Position numbers and translations under genes: made by a program. Of a stretch of 64,000 nucleotides of DNA, positions 18,808 through 26,099 are shown piece by piece (the stretch's first letter is position 1; each line of letters starts with the position of its first letter). Location: positions 8,411,713 to 8,475,712 of the forward strand of contig JAOWCC010000237.1 in assembly GCA_030867875.1 (NCBI GenBank), given 5' to 3'. The notes under the pieces were generated by a model. The model was not told where the DNA came from, ran no database searches, and saw nothing but the letters and a program-made list of their open reading frames with translations. The DNA comes from Actinernus sp. WN-2022. Its lineage: Eukaryota > Cnidaria > Anthozoa > Actiniaria > Actinernidae.

Positions 18808-20523
18808 ATGTATAGCTTTAATATGAGGAGGCACGGAGGTAATTTCAGCTACCATTATGAGGGGGGAGACGACGAGAGAGATGATGAGACCCCAACACGG
18901 AATGCTAATTTACGGTCAAAAGCTGAGATCCTAGCTAGTAGAGATAGAGAGAGAATAGCCGAGGAAAACGCGAAGATTGAAGCATCGGAGGCCAAGGTCG
19001 CAACGTTGAATGCCGATCTATTGGAGAAGTTCAAGAAAAGATACCCACATGCAGATTTTCACCAGTTCTATGTATCAACGGATATAGACGGCACTGGCAA
19101 ATATTCAACTAGTATTTGGTTTCGAGATGGGAATCATGGTTATGTGGTTTATGGCGATGATGTCTCTAAGCTACCTACCACCATTCAAAAACGCATCAAC
19201 AATGCATTGTGGGATGTGCATGATGGTTTTCCACATACGTTAATACTAGATAAAAGTGTGAAATATCCTATTACGGCGGTCCCACCTACTGAAAAAGCAC
19301 AAGATATCGATCTCACTAATCTATGGATATATGTCACACCTACGAAAAGGTTCGAAGCGGGCGTTCCTAACATATTCAAGGAGACCGTTATAAAGCATAT
19401 GACAGCAAATGAGTCCTACCATTGGTTACATGGTCCGGATTTCAAATATTGGCCCCAACAATTGAATTTTGCAACGTGGTGTGCAACTTCTGGATGTGGA
19501 GTGTCGTTATTCGATCCTATTTTCAAAACGTATCCTCATATTGTTCAAGGGTTCTTACGATTTCATGTTTATTTCACGATACGAAGAATTCTACGTGAAC
19601 TTGGTGGTGCTCATGGAGTTCCTCTACCTGGTGACTCTGCTTTCAAGCAAATGGATAACCTCTATAGCAAATCAGCTCTTGAGAAATTGTGCATCGAATT
19701 TGGTATATCTCGAACACCAGATTTCCGATGGCACGGAGGTAGGAATAACGGATTAGGAGATGTATTCCTTTTGTACGGTGATGGTTTCAAAAACGTCCAC
19801 GTAATCAGAGGTTACGATAAAGAAGCAGATAATTGGCCAAATCACAATAATTTATTTGTAGACCAAGGAGGTAAGGAGGATCAGGGCGATCTTGTGGCAT
19901 TCATTCGGAACGATGAACATGAAGGAAAACAATACAATTGGTTTACACCACCAACCGGTAAGGGTTTAACTAATGCTGGATTAGGTAGATTGAATCGATC
20001 CGTTGAAGCTTTTGGATATTGCGTTCTAGCTGCTCAGAATGATCTTAACCAATCCATCATAGATAGTTTCAATGTCAAAGAAAAATTTAAGATATTAGTA
20101 GAAGACGCTATTCTCGAAAACGGTTTAGAGGTAAGCTATAAAAACTATCTTACAGCTATACTACACACACATAAGAGATTAAACCTAGCAATAGCTATAG
20201 GGGTACGATTACTACCAAGCAACCTCGAGTACTACCTCGGTAAGAAGGATGGTTATAAAAATCCAATCCCGCGCGCCACAGAAGGTATGGTATTAGGGAA
20301 AAACGATATTAATACAGATGTTCTCGAAACCAAACCCCCACCAGATATGAAAGGGAAGAAACAAAAGAAACAATTACCACACCAAGTTCCACAACAATTA
20401 CCACAACAAGTTCCACAACGGGTTTCACATAGTATCTTACCGAATCCTACTCAACAACATGAGATCAATCTAGCGATAGTATCTATTGCAGGAGCTGGAA
20501 TTGCATGGGCGTTATTTCGTTAA
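18808..20523 (+). CDS. Large conserved Polinton protein of unknown function
   Basis: A 571-residue protein. It has a charged N-terminus (residues 1-70), then a folded region (about 75-430) with FATWCATSGCGVSLFDP, FHVYFTIRRILREL and PLPGDSAFKQMDN. A conserved-looking part reads YLTAILHTHKRLNLAIAIGVRLLPSNLEYYLG, a Gln/Pro-rich linker with QLPQQVPQ-type repeats follows, and a terminal hydrophobic helix (INLAIVSIAGAGIAWALF) ends the protein. I recall closely patterned proteins in other invertebrate Polintons but not a name. Being tail-anchored, it may be a virion membrane or minor structural component. Met codons at 18808 and 18823 are both possible starts. The stop codon overlaps that of the convergent gene at a GTTAAC palindrome. 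Confidence 0.7.
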   Translation: MYSFNMRRHGGNFSYHYEGGDDERDDETPTRNANLRSKAEILASRDRERIAEENAKIEASEAKVATLNADLLEKFKKRYPHADFHQFYVSTDIDGTGKYSTSIWFRDGNHGYVVYGDDVSKLPTTIQKRINNALWDVHDGFPHTLILDKSVKYPITAVPPTEKAQDIDLTNLWIYVTPTKRFEAGVPNIFKETVIKHMTANESYHWLHGPDFKYWPQQLNFATWCATSGCGVSLFDPIFKTYPHIVQGFLRFHVYFTIRRILRELGGAHGVPLPGDSAFKQMDNLYSKSALEKLCIEFGISRTPDFRWHGGRNNGLGDVFLLYGDGFKNVHVIRGYDKEADNWPNHNNLFVDQGGKEDQGDLVAFIRNDEHEGKQYNWFTPPTGKGLTNAGLGRLNRSVEAFGYCVLAAQNDLNQSIIDSFNVKEKFKILVEDAILENGLEVSYKNYLTAILHTHKRLNLAIAIGVRLLPSNLEYYLGKKDGYKNPIPRATEGMVLGKNDINTDVLETKPPPDMKGKKQKKQLPHQVPQQLPQQVPQRVSHSILPNPTQQHEINLAIVSIAGAGIAWALFR

Positions 20524-21542
20524 CGTCGTTTGTATTGCTCTATTGTGATCACCACTATTGCTACGATGAATAACCAAACGTTCTCTGCTAATACTCCTAG
20601 AGCTTTACCAGCCATAGTAAATATGAAATTCGCAATTGATCCAATCATTCCAGGTAGTATCTGTCCAAGTTTCTTCCCCATTTCCTTTAACAACTCACCC
20701 ACCGTTTTCAATCCCTTCTTTACTGTATCTGCCACTTTGTCGATACCATCTTTTACTGGTTTCGGTACGGATTTCGATAACTGGGAAACTAATACGCTAA
20801 CGATAGCACCAATAGCAGTTGTCACCGCAAGAACAGTCATTCCATACTTCCTGAAAATGTATTTAACCCTTTCACGTAGCGATATACGTTCTAGTATGGC
20901 TTCTTCTTGACGTTCAAGTAATTCTCTTGCCGTATGGATAAATGTTAATTCTGTCTTAGCTTTTTCTTTCTGAGCATCGGTCGATTCGGAGTCTCCAAGA
21001 ATAGATTCGTTATTTGCTTCCCGCTCAGCGAGTTGTCGTTCTGCAAATATTACTTCATTGGCGGCCGCTTCATTATTTGGACCTAAAGCAGCTTTGAGAG
21101 CTTTCCTCATCTGCACACGTAATTTCATATCTTTCTCATCACCGACAAATAGACGTGTAAAGGGTGCTTTGCTTCCAAGTTCGCGAACGTTGAGTCGTCC
21201 GTCTATTAAGGAGATTTCGATATTATATCGAACACCAGCATCCGGATATTGCCCTTTTACTATGTTAACTAGCATTTCTTTTGCTGAATCTGATATGGTT
21301 TGTTCGAATGTGAATCCTCGAAGTGGGTCATCACCATGCAAATCATCTAAGGTAATTGTCTCACTACCTCCAGCTTCATCTTGATTGCCACTCAATAAGT
21401 AAGCCATGTATCTTTCATTTGCTTCTCGTTCTCGTTGATCTTCTTCATCTCGTTGTCGTCGGTTTTCTTCATCTCTTTGTTGTTCTTCGTATCTGCCGGT
21501 ACTATCCTCAGGTCTCACATCAACGTCGACCCTATCTTCCAT
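20520..21542 (-). CDS. Coiled-coil protein with C-terminal membrane helix
   Basis: I prefer ATG 21542 (MEDRVDVDV, 340 residues); the alternatives at 21551 and 21569 overlap the shared promoter motif. The order is an acidic/charged region with RQRDEEDQRER repeats, a small folded part (about 85-160, SLIDGRLNVRELGSKAPFTRLFVGDEKDMKLRVQ), and a long coiled coil (about 165-235). A hydrophobic stretch (VLAVTTAIGAIVSVLVS) and a helix-rich tail ending in a membrane segment and EQYKRR follow. I recall such long TM/coiled-coil proteins in Polintons but know no function. Its head overlaps the promoter of the capsid gene and its tail overlaps the stop of 18808-20523. Confidence 0.68.
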   Translation of the reverse strand: MEDRVDVDVRPEDSTGRYEEQQRDEENRRQRDEEDQREREANERYMAYLLSGNQDEAGGSETITLDDLHGDDPLRGFTFEQTISDSAKEMLVNIVKGQYPDAGVRYNIEISLIDGRLNVRELGSKAPFTRLFVGDEKDMKLRVQMRKALKAALGPNNEAAANEVIFAERQLAEREANNESILGDSESTDAQKEKAKTELTFIHTARELLERQEEAILERISLRERVKYIFRKYGMTVLAVTTAIGAIVSVLVSQLSKSVPKPVKDGIDKVADTVKKGLKTVGELLKEMGKKLGQILPGMIGSIANFIFTMAGKALGVLAENVWLFIVAIVVITIEQYKRR

Positions 21543-21550
21543 ATTGAACA

Positions 21551-21570
21551 TAACTATATATCTTGGTATA
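21551..21570. promoter_or_regulatory. Shared divergent promoter motif
   Basis: TATATATCTTGGTATA lies between ATG 21542 (minus) and ATG 21577 (plus, capsid). It is the same TATATA-spacer-GGTATA arrangement as at 15511 and 18781, in the same orientation relative to the plus-strand gene. Confidence 0.5.
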
Positions 21571-21576
21571 TTCAAC

Positions 21577-22812
21577 ATGATATCGTCGAAGTTAATTCCT
21601 ATAAAAGCACTAAGAGTGCCACTCGCACTCAAAGCTCAACGAACTTTATATAGAAAAACTTTCACTCCATCATCTGCCAATCCAGGTGAGACTCTCTATG
21701 TGGAAGTTCCAACGATGGGAGAAGATATCGTATTAGTACCTGGTAGTTTAGCATTATTGGGTGATATCGTATTGTCTGGGGGGCATGCTAATAATAGAGT
21801 CGTTGCAAATGTTGGACGTTGCTTAGTTATACATCGAGTTTGTAAGATGGGAGCTGAAATAGTAGAAGACATTGCTCGATCGGATCTATTACAAACATAT
21901 TCCGATATCTATCTATCTACACAAGAGAGAGAATCGAGAGTACGACAAGGTATCCAGTCAGATAACACAAATAAGCTACGATCTAAGGCTGGTGATGCAG
22001 GTACTTCAGATGTTGGTGAGAATGCATTGTTAGCTGCATATGGTTCAAAATATAGAATTCCGTTAGACGTTGATATTCTTACACAACATGGAGTTCTATA
22101 TCCACATGCATTAGAAGACACTATTTCATTCGAATTAACTCTATCCCGCTCTATCGATATAATCGTTGGATCAGATTCAACAAAGATAGGTACGTACAAG
22201 CTTACCAACATCCAGTTAGAATACGAAGCAATCAAGAACGAAACGCTAGCTAGGGATACATTTCGCGCATATGAAAAAGGTACTGCATTCCTATACGATC
22301 ACGCAGTTCACTTCAAGTTAGTACCTATCGCTAAGGCATCAGATACTTTGATATCTCAGAATATAAATGTTCCACGACGATCATTTGCTGGATTACTTTT
22401 TCTATTCGTAGATCCTCCCGCTGCCGGTTCACGAGATAGTGAAGCATTCGTAAATCCTGATATTTCAAAGATAGAGATAGACGTAAATGGAGTTCCAAAT
22501 AGATTCTTTCCAGGAGGTATGTTAACACCAGATTTTTGGGAGTCCGCAAAAGGATGGTTTGGTACATCCAATACCTCTATGACTCCTACCAAATTTTACA
22601 ATAACAGATTTGCCATCCTAGTCGATTGTCGTACAGCAAAAGATTCCTCTGCTCATGGTGATGGAATGGCACAAACTGGCGGTGGAAAAGATATCGATAT
22701 TCGTATACATAGAACTTTAAAAGGAAGTGGAAACGTAAACATGCATATCTATGTCCTTGCTGATGCTCAGCTCAAGATATTGAACAGATCTTTACATAGT
22801 ATAACATACTGA
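21577..22812 (+). CDS. Major capsid protein (double jelly-roll type)
   Basis: ATG 21577 (MISSKLIPIKAL) gives 411 residues; a longer reading would need a TTG start. Features recalled from Polinton/adintovirus major capsids are the early FTPSSANPGETLYVEVPTMG and DIVLVPGSLALLGDI strands and the segment GENALLAAYGSKYRIPLDVDI. A second domain carries FAGLLFLFVDPPA, FYNNRFAILVDCR and the end ...NMHIYVLADAQLKI. It is beta-rich, with no long helices or membrane spans. It is the first gene of a tight plus-strand run: its TGA shares one base with the ATG of the packaging ATPase. It would form the hexons of an icosahedral particle, so the element may be able to make virions. Confidence 0.85.
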   Translation: MISSKLIPIKALRVPLALKAQRTLYRKTFTPSSANPGETLYVEVPTMGEDIVLVPGSLALLGDIVLSGGHANNRVVANVGRCLVIHRVCKMGAEIVEDIARSDLLQTYSDIYLSTQERESRVRQGIQSDNTNKLRSKAGDAGTSDVGENALLAAYGSKYRIPLDVDILTQHGVLYPHALEDTISFELTLSRSIDIIVGSDSTKIGTYKLTNIQLEYEAIKNETLARDTFRAYEKGTAFLYDHAVHFKLVPIAKASDTLISQNINVPRRSFAGLLFLFVDPPAAGSRDSEAFVNPDISKIEIDVNGVPNRFFPGGMLTPDFWESAKGWFGTSNTSMTPTKFYNNRFAILVDCRTAKDSSAHGDGMAQTGGGKDIDIRIHRTLKGSGNVNMHIYVLADAQLKILNRSLHSITY

Positions 22813-23435
22813 TGGATTCCCTCGTAGAACACATTCCATTCAACACACTTATAGTAGGTCCAACGAATTGTGGAAAGACTGCGTTTCTCATAGAACAACT
22901 TCGTGGGCCATTTCGTGGTAAGTTCGATTATATAGTATTAATTTGTCCTACGTATGCCCACAACAAAACATATCATGGATTTGCTAATAGAGATCCGCAT
23001 TTTTATGTCATATCACCATCTCAGGATGCTATCGATACCACATTAAATATTTGTGCAACCTTTTGGTCAGGTACCAATACATTATTGATTCTTGATTATT
23101 GTGCCGCATCAAAAGATGTAAAACGAAGAACTGACAATCTAGTAGATTTAGCATTCTCTGCTCGACATATAGGACTATCTATTTGGGTACTATCCCAACA
23201 ATTAACGAGTATATGTAAACCTTTTCGTGAGAACGTAGCTATCGTAGTAGCATTTCATACGGCATCAGTTATAGATGGTAAAAAGATATTTGAAGATTAC
23301 GGAGGCCCACAAGAATGTAATGAATTACGAATGATACTTCGATCTCATAAGTTTGCTCGCATATGTTTCTGTTTGCGGCATCCTTTTGTAGTAGTGTTAG
23401 AGATACCCGCACCTATAACATATTATCATGGATGA
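22812..23435 (+). CDS. A32-like (FtsK/HerA) genome-packaging ATPase
   Basis: A 207-residue protein, the usual length for Polinton ATPases. Walker A is GPTNCGKTAF (residues 16-25). Walker B is TLLILDYCA (around residues 90-98). A likely sensor region follows (LSIWVLSQQLTSICKPFREN). It pumps DNA into preformed capsids. It overlaps the capsid stop by one base and the next gene by eight bases, consistent with one polycistronic or overlapping late transcription unit. Confidence 0.93.
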   Translation: MDSLVEHIPFNTLIVGPTNCGKTAFLIEQLRGPFRGKFDYIVLICPTYAHNKTYHGFANRDPHFYVISPSQDAIDTTLNICATFWSGTNTLLILDYCAASKDVKRRTDNLVDLAFSARHIGLSIWVLSQQLTSICKPFRENVAIVVAFHTASVIDGKKIFEDYGGPQECNELRMILRSHKFARICFCLRHPFVVVLEIPAPITYYHG

Positions 23436-23994
23436 ATACACCAAAGAACTGAAAGATGAGTGCGCTATTACTTGTCCTACAACCAAATTGGAATTTTCAA
23501 CTGAATTGGAGGGTATTGAAGAATGTCGGGAAGCACTTTCGATTTTAGCTGCAATGGGTACAACGAAAGAATATCTAGGACAGAATTTCTCCCTAGTAGA
23601 TATATCTAAACTATCTGAGAAGGACGTAAAACGTTTACATAGTAGATACCAGGTCGTAGTAGCAAAGCAAATAACAGGATGCTTAGTAAATGGTGCACTA
23701 CGTTTAGCTACTCGTGCAATCGCATACGCAGTTCCACTAGATGACCAACAAGCACTGTTTAAGGATCTACAAGAAGACCACCTAGTCCGCAATGAGATAT
23801 CTGCTGTGGCTGGTCTATTATCACTTAAAGCAGGTCGATTTGTAGCTCTAGCTAGTGCTTTGTTCCATGTAGCTGATCACATAGTCACTCCTTGTACTCC
23901 TATTGAACCTTCGCAAGTACTTACTATATCGAATCGAGATGGAGGAACAGACGGATCAGATAACTGCGAATCCACCAAAAACAACACCAACTAA
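23428..23994 (+). CDS. Conserved Polinton protein, helical, unknown function
   Basis: 188 residues beginning MDEYTKELKDE. A helical region carries LSEKDVKRLHSRYQVVVAKQITG, then amphipathic or hydrophobic helices (NGALRLATRAIAYAV, EISAVAGLLSLKAGRFVALASALF). I recall a Polinton family with RLYxRYQ and GxxxLASxFL patterns, without a known role. The start overlaps the ATPase end by 8 bases and the tail overlaps the next gene by 56 bases. It is possibly a minor capsid or scaffold component. Confidence 0.65.
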   Translation: MDEYTKELKDECAITCPTTKLEFSTELEGIEECREALSILAAMGTTKEYLGQNFSLVDISKLSEKDVKRLHSRYQVVVAKQITGCLVNGALRLATRAIAYAVPLDDQQALFKDLQEDHLVRNEISAVAGLLSLKAGRFVALASALFHVADHIVTPCTPIEPSQVLTISNRDGGTDGSDNCESTKNNTN

Positions 23995-24292
23995 AGTAAA
24001 AGATCCAAAGAGGGTTGCTGCTGGGAAAGCATTAGCACTAAGTAATAAACTTGCTAGAGAGGCTCAAAAGAGAGAGATTACACGTGAAAGTGAATTACCT
24101 AAAGAAATCAACGTAGATGAAAGTTGGATGAAAAATGTGTCTATCAATACTACTATCGCAGTTATTGGTACGGGTGCTGCATTAGTTGGCGTATACTATC
24201 AATACAGCAGATATAGAGATGACACTTCTAAGAACGTTAGTATGATACGACCAGCAAGTCAGATAAAGACTACGGTACCAGATATGGAGTAA
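23939..24292 (+). CDS. Small single-pass membrane protein, DPKRVAAGK motif
   Basis: 117 residues. The start MEEQTDQIT at 23939 is chosen over a non-ATG reading further upstream. It has a basic N-terminal region with KVKDPKRVAAGKALAL, a pattern I recall from Polinton small proteins. One membrane helix (about residues 70-90, INTTIAVIGTGAALVGVYYQY) and a short polar tail follow. It overlaps the previous gene by 56 bases in another frame, as is common in compact viral genomes. Confidence 0.65.
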   Translation: MEEQTDQITANPPKTTPTKVKDPKRVAAGKALALSNKLAREAQKREITRESELPKEINVDESWMKNVSINTTIAVIGTGAALVGVYYQYSRYRDDTSKNVSMIRPASQIKTTVPDME

Positions 24293-24327
24293 CAATTAAA
24301 GACTAGAGATATACGATATATATTAGG

Positions 24328-24537
24328 ATGGATAAAGAATTGATGAAAACAGTGACCGATGCTGCTATGATAACTGGAATAGCTACTGGTATTGGTTGGA
24401 TCGTAAAAAAGGTTGCCAAGGAATCTATGCTTAGTGATCCTTCTATTTCTATTATAAATTACGTGAAGTGGACTGTAGTAATAGCTGGTAGCATTTATGC
24501 AAAACAATATCTCGAGAAACAAAAGGCCAAACCATAA
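24328..24537 (+). CDS. Very small two-helix membrane protein
   Basis: 69 residues. The N-terminal helix MITGIATGIGWIVKKVAKES and a second helix VKWTVVIAGSIYAKQYLEKQKAKP match, in my memory, a recurrent tiny Polinton ORF located just before a GG-start structural protein. The stop TAA shares a base with the ATG of the next gene. GATATATATTAGG precedes the start. Confidence 0.62.
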   Translation: MDKELMKTVTDAAMITGIATGIGWIVKKVAKESMLSDPSISIINYVKWTVVIAGSIYAKQYLEKQKAKP

Positions 24538-24971
24538 TGGCTGCAGCTCGCGCAATGATGCTATTCACGGCGATTGTAAACGCAGCAGCATTCACTGGTG
24601 GTGGAGTGCTTGCTAGGATGTTTGGTGGAAAAGATGAAACTGCTTATATAGAACGAGAGAGACATGATAGGGCAATGGAAAAATTTGATGCTGCTAGGGA
24701 GGCACATATCGAAGAACGTCAAAAATTGTTCGATTGGACGCACAAACAGGAAGTCGCTGAACGCGATGCTCATAATAATCAATTCAATAGCAACCGAGCT
24801 TTCGTGCAATCCGATAAGTTACGTCAGGCACTGAAACGACTCGAAGCAATGAAAGAACCTCGTTTCTCTGACTACTATCAACCCTCAAGAAATCAGAAGA
24901 CTGGTGAGTTGATTTTCGTTGGTGGTGGAACGCTAGCTGCTGGATATGCTATTAGTCGATATGCTTTTTAA
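24537..24971 (+). CDS. Polinton virion-type protein with central coiled coil
   Basis: 144 residues. An N-terminal hydrophobic helix (MLFTAIVNAAAFTGGGVLARMFGG) precedes a long charged helix (residues about 35-95). The C-terminus (EPRFSDYYQPSRNQKTGELIFVGGGTLAAGYAISRY) has the conserved DYYxPSxxQKxGELxF pattern that I recall from other Polintons. The role is unknown; it is probably a minor structural or membrane-associated component. It is the last gene of the capsid run, and a hairpin follows 35 bases later. Confidence 0.68.
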   Translation: MAAARAMMLFTAIVNAAAFTGGGVLARMFGGKDETAYIERERHDRAMEKFDAAREAHIEERQKLFDWTHKQEVAERDAHNNQFNSNRAFVQSDKLRQALKRLEAMKEPRFSDYYQPSRNQKTGELIFVGGGTLAAGYAISRYAF

Positions 24972-25005
24972 AAACGAGAATTTTTACGATTGACGAGATA
25001 CTAAG

Positions 25006-25057
25006 AAAAAAAAAGAATAAGAACTAGTTGGTTAGATAAGTTCTTATTCTTTTTTTT
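25006..25057 (+). terminator. 20 bp hairpin after the capsid operon
   Basis: GAATAAGAACT (25015-25025) pairs with AGTTCTTATTC (25039-25049), and the stem is extended by an A-run/T-run, giving about 19-20 pairs with a 13-base loop. It lies between the end of the structural gene run (24971) and the integrase ATG (25092). Its A/T-tract hairpin design matches the one at 15948-16008. Confidence 0.6.
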
Positions 25058-25091
25058 CTGCTTGTTAAAGGTTAGAATACGTAGATATATA

Positions 25092-26099
25092 ATGGATGCT
25101 AAACTTGCGAATATCTTCTATGGTCCTATGGGCTATTGGAACGGTCATGCTGCAATTAGTAAGCTATCGGTGGCTGCAAACGTATCAGAAGACATAGCTA
25201 AGGGTTGGTTAGAGAAACAAGCCGTGTGGCAAATATATCTATCACCACCACACTATATTCCACGACCACATTGGACTGTATCGAAACCTAATGAAGTTCA
25301 TCAAGCTGATTTGATCTTTCTACCTCACGATCGACCTGGACGTGGAAGGAAACTATATAAGTATGCTTTAGTGGTAATCGATGTAGCTTCTAGATATAAA
25401 GAGGCTGAACCCTTAGCATCGAAAGATAGTGGTGAAGTGTCTGCAGCATTTGATCGAATCTACAAACGTAGTCCACTAGAATGGCCAAAAACATTACAAG
25501 TAGATCCTGGCAGAGAATTCATGGGACGTATGTCTGAAACATTAGAACTACATGGTACTAAAGTCCAACGAGGTGAAGCCGGTCATCATAGGGCACAAAG
25601 TTTTGTTGAACGAGCAAATAGAACGATAGCCGAAAGATTATTTGGATATCAATATGCAAAAGAGATGGTACTTACATCTGAAGGATCGGATGCGCGTAGT
25701 AGAGAATGGGTATTGAGGCTTCCTGATGTTATCAAGGATATTAACAATGAAGTTACTCGACTAACAGGTAAGGAGCCTTCAAATTCTATAGAGGCACAAC
25801 AAGTAAACATAAAGACTCCTACATATTCTAGAATTATTGGATTGAAAGAAAAGCGACTACCATTCGATGTTTTAGTTCGATATCTATACTCACCGGGAGA
25901 ATTGGAAGGTGGAGTAAAACGAGCAACTGATCCTGTATGGAGTTTACAAACATACTATATTTCTCGAAATGTCGTATCATCAAATCAACCGGTTCTATAC
26001 TATTTAGGAGAAGATGCACCAAAGCGAGGGTTCGTTCGTGAAGAGATACAAGTGATACCACCAGATACAGAACTACCACCAAAAGGCATTCTAAGATAG
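25092..26099 (+). CDS. Retroviral-type (RVE) integrase
   Basis: 335 residues from ATG 25092 (MDAKLANIFYG), preceded by TAGATATATA. The DDE core is Asp in QADLIF (around residue 71), Asp in VDPGREF (around 137) and Glu in FVERANR, 35 positions later. This is the DDE spacing of Polinton and retroviral integrases. The N-terminal helix-turn-helix-like part (FYGPMGYWNGHAAISKLSVAANVSEDIAKGWLEKQ) is typical of Polintons. The C-terminal beta-rich segment (DPVWSLQTYYISRNVV...GFVREEIQVIPP) is the DNA-binding SH3-like part. It catalyses insertion with a short target duplication, here 5 bp. It converges on the polymerase gene, and the two coding ends overlap by nine bases. Confidence 0.95.
   Translation: MDAKLANIFYGPMGYWNGHAAISKLSVAANVSEDIAKGWLEKQAVWQIYLSPPHYIPRPHWTVSKPNEVHQADLIFLPHDRPGRGRKLYKYALVVIDVASRYKEAEPLASKDSGEVSAAFDRIYKRSPLEWPKTLQVDPGREFMGRMSETLELHGTKVQRGEAGHHRAQSFVERANRTIAERLFGYQYAKEMVLTSEGSDARSREWVLRLPDVIKDINNEVTRLTGKEPSNSIEAQQVNIKTPTYSRIIGLKEKRLPFDVLVRYLYSPGELEGGVKRATDPVWSLQTYYISRNVVSSNQPVLYYLGEDAPKRGFVREEIQVIPPDTELPPKGILR

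Noticed and set aside
18808..20523. Capsid maturation protease based on QQLNFATWCATSGCG
   Set aside because: No suitably placed His and Asp precede it, and the spacing does not match adenain or Ulp1.
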